Assembly: GCF_007830185.1 (NCBI RefSeq) | Contig: NZ_VLKZ01000009.1 | Coordinates: forward strand, 82,479-146,478 | DNA from: Halalkalibacter nanhaiisediminis | Lineage (GTDB): Bacteria > Bacillota > Bacilli > Bacillales > Bacillaceae_D | Reading direction: 5' to 3' | Length of the DNA stretch: 64,000 bases | Shown here: in pieces, positions 57,571 to 64,000 of the stretch | Layout of the letters: the number at the start of each line of letters is the position of its first letter | Numbering within the stretch: the first letter of the stretch is position 1 | Notes under the pieces: generated by a model | Databases searched by the model: none | What the model was told of the DNA's origin: nothing | Seen by the model: the letters and a program-made list of their open reading frames with translations, nothing else | Made by a program: the position numbers and the translations under genes

Positions 57571-57729
57571 TTATGTTGGATTATGTCCACTCTCTTCGTA
57601 AGCGATCAGGATGACATCTCTATCAGCGGCACTTCGTAAACTTGCCTCTAGCTCCATGACTTTTTCAACTAACTCTGGAGTGAGGTTTGCTGTTGTATAG
57701 CGATCATACTCTGTGGGATTTTTCTCCAA
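57571..57729 (-). CDS. 52-residue small protein
   Basis: The frame starts best at a TTG (57729) nine bases behind AAAGGAGA; GTG at 57738 and ATG at 57750 are in frame but poorly spaced. It begins MEKNPTEYDRYTTANLTPE and is predicted to be a helical, acidic protein (ELVEKVMELEASLRSAADRD). Not recognised. A terminator follows within 30 bases and supports a real gene. It sits between the pssA gene and the hypothetical gene. Confidence 0.6.
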   Translation of the reverse strand: MEKNPTEYDRYTTANLTPELVEKVMELEASLRSAADRDVILIAYEESGHNPT

Positions 57730-57812
57730 TCCATCCACTCTCCTTTGCATTTTTATCTATTTCGCTCATTTTAATGTGTCTCAATCTGATGGTTTTATTC
57801 AATGCTGAAAAA

Positions 57813-58508
57813 TCAATCGATATCCTTCATGTTTTTACCTTTTATAAAACGATATGCTACGTAAATAATATATAACGGTGTAGCAAAATAGATAAGATAA
57901 GGAAATGATCCATAGGTTCCTTTGTAGATGACATATAACAAGCATCCCAAAAATATCGTAACAATCGTACCGTATTTTGGCAGAGGTATTTCTTTGAGAC
58001 TTGGTATTCTAATTGTACTCACCATTAAAAAACACATAGCCGTGAACACAACTGTTGTAATAAAATGAGGTAATCCACCTCCAAATAATGTCAACAAAGC
58101 CAATATGCCACCTGCCGCTGTAATCGGCACCCCAACAAAATAATGGAGAGATGATTTACTAGAGCTAATGTTAAACCGAGCTAATCGGTATGCTCCAAAG
58201 AGGGGAAATAATCCTGCAATCATTATGCCCATTAAACCAAATTGATAAAAATATGTATAGTACACTAAAAAGGAAGGAGCGACTCCGAATGTGACGATAT
58301 CCGCTAATGAATCTAACTCTTTCCCTAACTCAGTGTTGGCTTTTAACATTCTAGCCAACCTTCCATCCATACTATCAAGCATCATTCCAATTAAAATCAA
58401 AATTGCGGCATTATTATAATGCCCACCAGCAGCATAGCCGATTGAAAGAAAACCACAATATAAATTCCCTAATGTAAACATATTCGGGATACTTTTTGTA
58501 AATCGCAT
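57813..58508 (-). CDS. pssA: CDP-diacylglycerol-serine O-phosphatidyltransferase
   Basis: Membrane enzyme of 231 residues making phosphatidylserine, the precursor of phosphatidylethanolamine. The CDP-alcohol phosphatidyltransferase motif is complete (DSMDGRLARMLKANTELGKE followed by LDSLADIVTFG), with the four conserved Asp residues. About seven membrane segments. The decarboxylase gene psd, often adjacent in Bacillus, is not present here. Confidence 0.92.
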   Translation of the reverse strand: MRFTKSIPNMFTLGNLYCGFLSIGYAAGGHYNNAAILILIGMMLDSMDGRLARMLKANTELGKELDSLADIVTFGVAPSFLVYYTYFYQFGLMGIMIAGLFPLFGAYRLARFNISSSKSSLHYFVGVPITAAGGILALLTLFGGGLPHFITTVVFTAMCFLMVSTIRIPSLKEIPLPKYGTIVTIFLGCLLYVIYKGTYGSFPYLIYFATPLYIIYVAYRFIKGKNMKDID

Positions 58509-58742
58509 ACGCTTCCATCACTCCAACATTCAACTCTTTTAAAGTCTTTTCCTTTCATTATAAACCAAATGTCATCTAAAATATCAGTAATTGAATCACT
58601 TTTATCCTATTACTAGCTATCTTTCCCCATTCGTTTATAAATAAGTTAATAGAGCATGACATCTTCGTCTCCGATGGGTACTCGTCTTGTTCGAAATATG
58701 ATACATTATAAAAGGATTGAATAGACGAAGGAGGTTTTTAAC

Positions 58743-59093
58743 ATGACTAACCACGAAGAAAATAATGCACTACCACCAAAAACATGTACAATTGATTTAC
58801 TCGTAACAAAAGAAGATGATGTAAACAAAGTAATTGAGGGCAAGAAAACAGCAACACGCCGTAATGGACGTTATGCTGATATCGGTGAAATGATGGTATT
58901 AAAAGATAAACAATTCGTCGTTGAACGCGTGTACTCTCAATCACTAGGTGAATTAACAGATGAGCATGCTCGCCAAGAAGGCTATAATACAGTCGAAGAA
59001 TATAAAGAATCCATTTTATCCTACCACCCAGGAATGCCATGGCTCCCGCAAATGCGCGTATGGGTTCATGAATTTAGTGCTGTTAACGGATAA
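58743..59093 (+). CDS. ASCH-domain protein
   Basis: 116 residues with an ASCH domain, a PUA-like beta-barrel that often binds RNA or nucleotides. The defining pattern is VIEGKKTATRRNGRYADIGE near residues 30-50, then strand FVVERVYSQSLGELTDEHAR and the EGYNTVEEYKESI helix. AAGGAGG site. Nine bases separate it from the next gene, so the two are probably co-expressed. No specific function can be assigned. Confidence 0.75.
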   Translation: MTNHEENNALPPKTCTIDLLVTKEDDVNKVIEGKKTATRRNGRYADIGEMMVLKDKQFVVERVYSQSLGELTDEHARQEGYNTVEEYKESILSYHPGMPWLPQMRVWVHEFSAVNG

Positions 59094-59101
59094 TAGTTGA
59101 A

Positions 59102-59542
59102 ATGGATTTATGGTACCGTATTTTCATTTATCTCCATGTTTCAAGCGCAATCGCTTCAATTGGCCCTTTCTTTATTTTACTACCAATTGTTAAAAAGCTG
59201 CGCACCGCAAAGGAAATGGAGATAAATGCTTACCTGAACACCTTCCGATTTGTCGTCAGGCTCGCAAAGCATGCAGGTCACGTTTTAGTTGGAACAGGGA
59301 TCCTGCTCGTTATTTTTGGTCCATGGACGTGGAGTACTCCGTGGATTGTTATGACGCTGATTATTTTATTTTGTTCATTGTTCTTTCTTGCTCGTGCCTT
59401 TTCGCCAACACTTAGGCAGTTTCAAGAAGAATCGCAGAATAGAGATACACTTGTAGCTAAGCTAAAGCGTTCGATTTGGATTTATATCATTTTATTAATG
59501 GCTATGCTTTGGTTTATGGTTGGTAAACCTGCATTGTGGTAA
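59102..59542 (+). CDS. DUF2269-like small membrane protein
   Basis: 146 residues with four predicted membrane segments. The first helix carries YLHVSSAIASIGPFF and the second follows RLAKHAGHVLVGTGILLVIFG, spacing His residues like membrane haem or metal-binding families; DUF2269 is the closest match I recognise. It follows the ASCH gene and ends in a terminator. Function unknown. Confidence 0.65.
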   Translation: MDLWYRIFIYLHVSSAIASIGPFFILLPIVKKLRTAKEMEINAYLNTFRFVVRLAKHAGHVLVGTGILLVIFGPWTWSTPWIVMTLIILFCSLFFLARAFSPTLRQFQEESQNRDTLVAKLKRSIWIYIILLMAMLWFMVGKPALW

Positions 59543-59558
59543 AATGAACAACTCCAAC

Positions 59559-59586
59559 AAAAAAAGACCCAATATGGTCTTTTTTT
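59559..59586. terminator. Bidirectional terminator
   Basis: AAAAAAAGACC pairs with GGTCTTTTTTT around a five-base loop. Confidence 0.9.
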
Positions 59587-59616
59587 GTTTGCTGCAAAGT
59601 AAAGAAAATCTACAAG

Positions 59617-60027
59617 CTATTCACTACTCAGCTTAGCGCCTTTTACCGTTTTGATACGATAAATGAAATAATAATACTTATATATCACAATCAAAAGTAA
59701 TACAATCCTTACAATCGTGCTATCGGATAGTATGAAGGGAATCGCAATCATACTATCAGCAAATAGATTAATGATGATTTTCTGTCTTAACGTCATCGCT
59801 CTGTTTCTAACAAATTCCTCTAAATGATCTTTATAGATTTTCGTTCCTTTAAACCAAGCTTCAAATTTTTCCGATCCTCTTACAAAGCATCCAGATGCCA
59901 GTAATAAAAATGGCGTTGTCGGTAAAAGTGGTAGAATAATACCAAGAATCCCTAATCCCAAAAATACAAAGCCAAAGATCACATATAATACTTTTTTTAT
60001 CTTTTTGATGAATCTCACTCCTTGCAA
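59617..60027 (-). CDS. YbaN/DUF454 membrane protein
   Basis: About 130 residues with three to four membrane segments and the DUF454 signature LGILGIILPLLPTTPFLLLA followed by GCFVRGSEKFEAW. Function is not established. The start is unclear: TTG at 60027 has only a weak site, whereas an excellent AAGGAGTG lies eight bases before an ATC at 60009, which would give the N-terminus expected from relatives. It follows desR by 36 bases and may be at the end of the desKR transcript. Confidence 0.8.
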   Translation of the reverse strand: MQGVRFIKKIKKVLYVIFGFVFLGLGILGIILPLLPTTPFLLLASGCFVRGSEKFEAWFKGTKIYKDHLEEFVRNRAMTLRQKIIINLFADSMIAIPFILSDSTIVRIVLLLIVIYKYYYFIYRIKTVKGAKLSSE

Positions 60028-60063
60028 AACAGTAACCTAAAACGAAGGAGACTTTCCCTTCTG

Positions 60064-60663
60064 CTATTTAAACCAGCCTTTTTCCTTAAACCGTGAGATC
60101 GCTTCAATGCGGTTACTCACATCTAACTTATCGAGAATGACTGAAATATAATTGCGTACTGTACCAGTGGTCAAAAAAAGCTCGCTTGCAATTTCTTTTG
60201 TGTTTTTTCCGTCGGCAATGAGAGCAATTACCTGCTTTTCACGCTCAGTAAGTGGATTTTCATTCTCAAATGCCATATCAATTAATTCTGGGGCATAAAT
60301 GCGTCGACCGTCCATAATAGTCCGTATTGAATTGGCTAAATCCTCACTTGGACTATCCTTTAACAAATAACCACTTACTTCAGCTTTTCTCGCCCGTTCA
60401 AAATAACCAGGTCTAGCAAAAGTGGTTAAAATAATAACTTTGCAAGAGTGATCGATTAATTCCTCTGCTGCATCAAGACCACTTTTCACAGGCATTTCAA
60501 TATCCATAATGCAAATATCTGGATCATACTGTCTTACTAGAGCAAGGGCCTCTTCACCATTTCTTGCTTTTCCGACCACTTCCATATCTTCTTCCAAATC
60601 AAGTAGGGACCCTAGAGCACCAAGTAACATTCTTTGATCTTCCGCAATGACAATCTGGATCAT
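60064..60663 (-). CDS. desR: Membrane-fluidity response regulator DesR
   Basis: NarL/LuxR-type regulator of 199 residues. Receiver domain with acidic pocket (IAEDQ), phospho-acceptor Asp in CIMDIEMPVKSG (about residue 54), Thr in IILTTFARPGY and Lys in YLLKDSP; then a LuxR helix-turn-helix (LTEREKQVIALIADGKNTKEI). When phosphorylated by DesK it activates the desaturase gene. Its start overlaps the desK stop (ATGA), so the two are coupled. Confidence 0.93.
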   Translation of the reverse strand: MIQIVIAEDQRMLLGALGSLLDLEEDMEVVGKARNGEEALALVRQYDPDICIMDIEMPVKSGLDAAEELIDHSCKVIILTTFARPGYFERARKAEVSGYLLKDSPSEDLANSIRTIMDGRRIYAPELIDMAFENENPLTEREKQVIALIADGKNTKEIASELFLTTGTVRNYISVILDKLDVSNRIEAISRFKEKGWFK

Positions 60664-61796
60664 GCCAACCCCTCCTGTTTCGTCTGCAAAATAATATTCG
60701 GCACTCGAATATCAAGAATCGTTCCATCTGATCGTAAAATGTCCAAACTTCCATTCACAAATTCAAGTCGCTCTCTCATCCCCTGTAGTCCGTGCCCTTC
60801 AGAAAAAGCGATTCTATCTGAGATACCGATTCCATTATCTTCAACTTTTATTTGTAATTCATCCAGCTCCTCATTTATAAAGATTTTACAAGAGGTAGCC
60901 TGACTATGCTTCACGACATTGGTCACTGCCTCTTTTAAACACATACTTACGACATTTTCAACGAGTAACGGTGTGTTTGTCAGTTTCGTATCACCCTCGA
61001 CCGTGAATTCGATTTGCGCAGCCTTCAAAATTTGCTGAATATGAATGACTTCCTCTTCTAATTTTGCTCCGCGCATATTTGACACCATCTCACGCACTTC
61101 CTTTAGGGCTGTTCTAGCCGTTTGTTGAATGTCAAGGATTTCTATTTTTGCTGAATCAGGATTAACGCTCATTAATTTTCCAGCCAAATCACTCTTTAAG
61201 CCTATCAATGATAATTTTTGTCCAAGCGTGTCATGCAAATCACGCGCAATCCGCTGGCGTTCTTCCATAACCATCAATTGAGAAATTTTTAAATTTGCAT
61301 CTTCTAGTTGGCCTTCAAGCTTCTCACGTTTGTTACGATTGTACGTGTTAAACGGCAACAAAATAACACCAATCACAGAAATAACGATAAACGGAAACTG
61401 AGAGAAAAATAATTCTGTTTGTGTAAAAAAGCTTAAGTTAACGGCCACAATAGTTGTAATAAGATGAACCCCATATAACGTAAAAAAACCAACTCTATTT
61501 TGAATATTTCCGATAAAAAAGGCTAAAAACAAAGCAAAATAAACGTAACCAAAAAATAAGGTCATGACTATACTAATCGCTATTTCTATACCCACCCAAA
61601 AATAGATAAGCCAACCTTTAGAAGTAAAAGATAATCGATATGCGAGAAAAAATAAGAGAATCATCAAAATCCCAAATATAATCTCAATAATGGATGATGA
61701 TCGAAAAATAAAATAAAAGGGCAGTATACAAAAAATAATCCATACATAAATGCTCAGCCCTGTATTTTTCGGGAAAATATTATACCAACTTTGCAT
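60660..61796 (-). CDS. desK: Thermosensor histidine kinase DesK
   Basis: Membrane thermosensor of 378 residues from the ATG at 61796 (GTGGAGGTAGTT site); B. subtilis DesK has 370. Five or so membrane segments, then a linker coiled coil, HisKA_3 domain with the phosphorylated His in RIARDLHDTLGQKLSL, and HATPase (CLKEAVTNVVKHSQA, DNGIGI, GHGLQGMRERL). It senses membrane thickness and order as temperature falls and switches between kinase and phosphatase. Confidence 0.93.
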   Translation of the reverse strand: MQSWYNIFPKNTGLSIYVWIIFCILPFYFIFRSSSIIEIIFGILMILLFFLAYRLSFTSKGWLIYFWVGIEIAISIVMTLFFGYVYFALFLAFFIGNIQNRVGFFTLYGVHLITTIVAVNLSFFTQTELFFSQFPFIVISVIGVILLPFNTYNRNKREKLEGQLEDANLKISQLMVMEERQRIARDLHDTLGQKLSLIGLKSDLAGKLMSVNPDSAKIEILDIQQTARTALKEVREMVSNMRGAKLEEEVIHIQQILKAAQIEFTVEGDTKLTNTPLLVENVVSMCLKEAVTNVVKHSQATSCKIFINEELDELQIKVEDNGIGISDRIAFSEGHGLQGMRERLEFVNGSLDILRSDGTILDIRVPNIILQTKQEGLA

Positions 61797-61848
61797 AACT
61801 ACCTCCACTTTCTTATCCATTGCTTTTATTATAACAATATCTGTAACA

Positions 61849-61887
61849 CGAAAAACCCTTCAATGCTAAGTTGAATGGGTTTTTTCG
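61849..61887 (-). terminator. Terminator between des and desK
   Basis: AAAAACCCTTCAA pairs with TTGAATGGGTTTTT (one mismatch). It separates the highly induced des transcript from desKR. Confidence 0.85.
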
Positions 61888-61896
61888 CATAATTAT

Positions 61897-62949
61897 TTAT
61901 TTCCCTTGAAGACTTGGTCCTCTATTATCCATTTGTACGCCAGACTTTGCTTGCTTCAATAAGTGCTTAATCTCTTTAAAGCTTACAAATGCTTTATTTT
62001 TTTCATCATACAGACGGAAACGAATTGACTTCAAACTAGAACCCATCGTAATCGTTGTGGCATGTTGTAATGGTGGTGTAGATTCATGTGCTTTTTCGAG
62101 ATGATAGTTCGGTACTCTTGGACTTAAGTGGTGCACATGATGATAACCAATATTACCCGTTACCCATTGCAAAACTTTTGGCAGCTTGTAATATGAGCTG
62201 CCATCTACAGCAGCTTTGACATAATCCCACTCTGATTCATCTTCAAAATAAGAGTCCTCAAACGTATGCTGTACATAAAACAACCAAATTCCAAGTGAAC
62301 CTGATACAAATAAGATCGGTGCTTGAACAAGCAAAAATGCCTGCCAGCCAATTGTCCAAATCAATAGGGCATAAACAACAACAATTGATACATTAATAAG
62401 ATATAAATTCATTCGCTCTTTTCGTCTAGCCCCTTTACGGTTTAAACGATTCGTCATGAAGAAAAGGTAAAGCGGGCCTAATCCGAACATAACGAGAGGA
62501 TTACGATAAAGACGGTATGCAAGCCTTTCCTTGAATGATGCTGCTACATATTCATCTACAGTCATTACCCATACATCACCTGTACCACGCTTATCTAAAT
62601 TACTGCTTGTTGCATGATGAATAGAGTGATCACGTTTCCATTTTTCATATGGAAACATCGTAATGATACCCGTAATTGTTCCAAGAATATCATTCGCTTT
62701 TTTATTTTTAAAGAACGATCCATGACAACAATCATGAAAAATGATAAAGATCCGCACGACAAACCCCGCTGCTACAACAGCTAATGCAAGAGTTAACCAA
62801 TATGAGACTGACAAGCTTTGATAAGCCAAGTACCACAGCAAGAAAAACGGTGGAATCGTGTTTATGATTTGTTTTACACTTGATTTAGCATCTGATTTTT
62901 CGAAAGGTGCCATATTTTTTTTGAGCTGCGCTAGTTTCTGATTACTCAT
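61897..62949 (-). CDS. des: Membrane acyl-lipid delta5-type desaturase
   Basis: Diiron desaturase of 350 residues that adds cis double bonds to membrane phospholipid acyl chains at low temperature. The three histidine boxes are present: HDCCHGSFF (about residue 72), HSIHHATSS (about 108) and YHHVHHLSP (about 272). Several membrane segments. It is followed by a terminator and then desK-desR, the B. subtilis order. Confidence 0.94.
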   Translation of the reverse strand: MSNQKLAQLKKNMAPFEKSDAKSSVKQIINTIPPFFLLWYLAYQSLSVSYWLTLALAVVAAGFVVRIFIIFHDCCHGSFFKNKKANDILGTITGIITMFPYEKWKRDHSIHHATSSNLDKRGTGDVWVMTVDEYVAASFKERLAYRLYRNPLVMFGLGPLYLFFMTNRLNRKGARRKERMNLYLINVSIVVVYALLIWTIGWQAFLLVQAPILFVSGSLGIWLFYVQHTFEDSYFEDESEWDYVKAAVDGSSYYKLPKVLQWVTGNIGYHHVHHLSPRVPNYHLEKAHESTPPLQHATTITMGSSLKSIRFRLYDEKNKAFVSFKEIKHLLKQAKSGVQMDNRGPSLQGK

Positions 62950-63010
62950 TTCTTCCTCCTAAAATGAACTCATTTATCTCTGACTTTGAAGAAACCATTA
63001 TTCTACCTCT

Positions 63011-63039
63011 AGTATAGAAATAATCGATGAGTAATGTAA
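63011..63039 (-). promoter_or_regulatory. des promoter
   Basis: TTACAT, 17 bases, TATACT on the minus strand. The poor -35 fits a promoter that needs an activator. Confidence 0.65.
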
Positions 63040-63040
63040 G

Positions 63041-63081
63041 TCATGAACGTCAAGTTACCTATATGACATTTGTCATATAGG
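63041..63081. promoter_or_regulatory. Probable DesR binding region
   Basis: CCTATATGAC and GTCATATAGG (63058-63067, 63072-63081) form a perfect ten-base inverted repeat with a four-base spacer, and TCATGAACGTCA lies between it and the -35 element. The position directly upstream of the des promoter suits an activator dimer-of-dimers site. Confidence 0.6.
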
Positions 63082-63286
63082 CTTTATGAAGGAAAAATCA
63101 ATGAGCTCTCACGAGGGTAAAGATTAGACCGAATTTCCTTAGTTCTTTTAGATGATTTGACCACAGTTTATATTCCGCTTTGACTCCTGATTTTTCGCAC
63201 TTAAAACTTTCATGAGACTCTGCTCTCAACCTAGAATGAAAAAAGCATTATTTTTTTCTTCCCAACTAGAAACTAACCAACTTTTA
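63082..63286. other. Intergenic region, nothing recognised
   Basis: No gene, tRNA or known RNA is seen between the des regulatory region and the decayed 5S copy. Confidence 0.35.
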
Positions 63287-63349
63287 TACATAAGAAAAGT
63301 ACAACCCTATCTGATTATACTTTATCGCCTGGCAAGGTCCTAGCTCACA
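63287..63349 (-). pseudogene. Decayed 5S rRNA 3' end with terminator
   Basis: About 63 bases match the end of the intact 5S gene and its terminator at 63556-63620 at roughly 80 percent, in the same orientation: CGCCTGGCAAGGTCCTAGCT here corresponds to CGCCCGGCAACGTCCTACTC there, and GTACAACCCTAT to GCACAACCCTAT. The terminator stem is also weakened (GTACAA/TTATAC). Confidence 0.75.
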
Positions 63350-63561
63350 TTTCTTTTCTACTTGAATGGTATCCATGTCGCTATTTTAAGAAGCTCCTCA
63401 TGTTGTTTGACGAAGAGAAACGAGTCCGTCTCACAAGGGACAACATGATGTACTTTCAATGAAGCTTATTCACGATGCTTCCATCGTCTTATTCAATAAA
63501 GATGCTGTCCCTTCGAATCAAAGCTCTTCAGCCCCTTGAACATATTCTTTATGTACATAAA
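63350..63561. other. Spacer between decayed and intact 5S ends
   Basis: No gene was recognised. A 12-base match to part of the 5S sequence in the reverse orientation (AAGCTCTTCAGC near 63521) is probably chance. Confidence 0.35.
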
Positions 63562-63589
63562 AAAGCACAACCCTATTGGATTGTGCTTT
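63562..63589 (-). terminator. rRNA operon terminator
   Basis: AAAGCACAA pairs with TTGTGCTTT, T tract follows on the minus strand, directly behind the 5S gene. Confidence 0.92.
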
Positions 63590-63593
63590 AACC

Positions 63594-63710
63594 GCCCGGC
63601 AACGTCCTACTCTCACAGGGGGAAGCCCCCAACTACCATCGGCGCTGAAGAGCTTAACGACCGTGTTCGGCATGGGAACGGGTGTGGCCTCTTCGCTATC
63701 GCCACCAGAC
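63594..63710 (-). rRNA. rrf: 5S ribosomal RNA
   Basis: 117 bases of Bacillus-type 5S sequence with the diagnostic CACACCCGTTCCCATGCCGA and AGCGCCGATGGTAGT stretches. The ends GTCTGGTGGC and GTTGCCGGGC pair with several G-U pairs to close helix I. Confidence 0.97.
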
Positions 63711-63908
63711 TATTTGTTTGAACGTCAGATAACCTACGATCTTCTTCGTCAGCTTCCCTTCTCATGTCCTCACGTATCATAACATACGCTCCGGGCATTC
63801 GTACGGTTGCTTCCTCGAATCTCTTGGTTCTCTTTGTTCAACTATGTTGAAAGAAATGATTCTCTCAAAACTAGATAATGTGTAAGAAACAACGTATCAA
63901 GAATATGT

Positions 63909-64000
63909 TTGGATAAGTCCTCGACCGATTAGTATCTGTCAGCTCCACGTGTCGCCACGCTTCCACACCAGACCTATCAACCTCATCATCTCTAAGGGGT
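63909..64000 (-). rRNA. rrl: 23S ribosomal RNA, 3' end only
   Basis: The minus strand carries the conserved last 90 bases of Firmicutes 23S rRNA (GGTTGATAGGTCTGGTGTGG through GATACTAATCGGTCGAGG). The gene continues past the right edge. A 198-base spacer without tRNA separates it from 5S. The exact 3' end is accurate to a few bases. Confidence 0.96.

Noticed and set aside
63521..63533. AAGCTCTTCAGC on the plus strand, matching 5S rRNA
   Set aside because: Only 12 bases match, in reverse orientation to the intact 5S; chance is the simpler explanation.
63536..63798. Three ORFs overlapping the 5S gene
   Set aside because: They overlap structured rRNA and its terminator and are not coding.

Overview
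The window looks like chromosomal DNA of a low-GC, spore-forming, Bacillus-like member of the Bacillaceae (Alkalihalobacillus/Halalkalibacter-like is a guess). Support comes from strong AGGAGG-type ribosome binding sites, frequent TTG/GTG starts, tre, puc, lic/bgl, des and ywr-type loci familiar from Bacillus subtilis, a KinB-like sporulation kinase, and Firmicutes-type rRNA and 6S RNA. No prophage, integron, CRISPR array or intact insertion sequence was seen.

Layout. 1-3010: trehalose operon (treP, partial treA) on the minus strand with three TreR-type operators and a cre site. 3.5-8.6 kb: PAP2 lipoprotein, flippase-like membrane protein, rRNA pseudouridine synthase, KinB-like kinase. 8.6-11.4 kb: paired chromate transporters with a gamma-glutamyltransferase-like Ntn hydrolase (ywrA/B/D-like). 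11.7-22.8 kb: small proteins including a frameshifted KGG-repeat stress gene, two MFS transporters, an aldehyde dehydrogenase/DUF779 pair, a CdsA-like protein and a heterodimeric ABC exporter.

22.9-42.1 kb is the main accessory block: a purine-catabolism (puc) island. Its enzymes run from xanthine (molybdenum dehydrogenase PucCDE with maturation factors PucA/B) and 8-oxoguanine (deaminase) to urate, then through uricase, HIU hydrolase and OHCU decarboxylase to allantoin, then allantoinase, allantoate amidohydrolase, ureidoglycine-glyoxylate aminotransferase and an extra amidase. An NMT1/THI5-type ABC importer lies between the late and middle enzymes. A PucR regulator is divergent at the far end. 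Glutaminase follows.

43-49 kb: a 26-residue ORF, a methyl-accepting chemotaxis protein with a decayed MCP fragment behind it, cardiolipin synthase, formamidase, a 46-residue lipoprotein and a 6S RNA. 49.4-54 kb: a licT-bglP-bglA operon in which both licT and bglP are preceded by RAT/terminator switches. 54-59.5 kb: nitronate monooxygenase, POT peptide transporter, phosphatidylserine synthase and small conserved proteins. 59.6-63.1 kb: the cold/membrane-fluidity module des-desK-desR. 63.3-64 kb: the 3' end of an rRNA operon (23S end, 5S, terminator), with a decayed second copy of the 5S 3' end and terminator 250 bases away.

The most notable items are the composition and regulation of the puc island, the double antitermination in the bgl operon, two very small genes with strong translation signals, the 6S RNA, and several small gene remnants (MCP, histidine kinase, 5S, KGG protein) in otherwise ordinary intergenic DNA.
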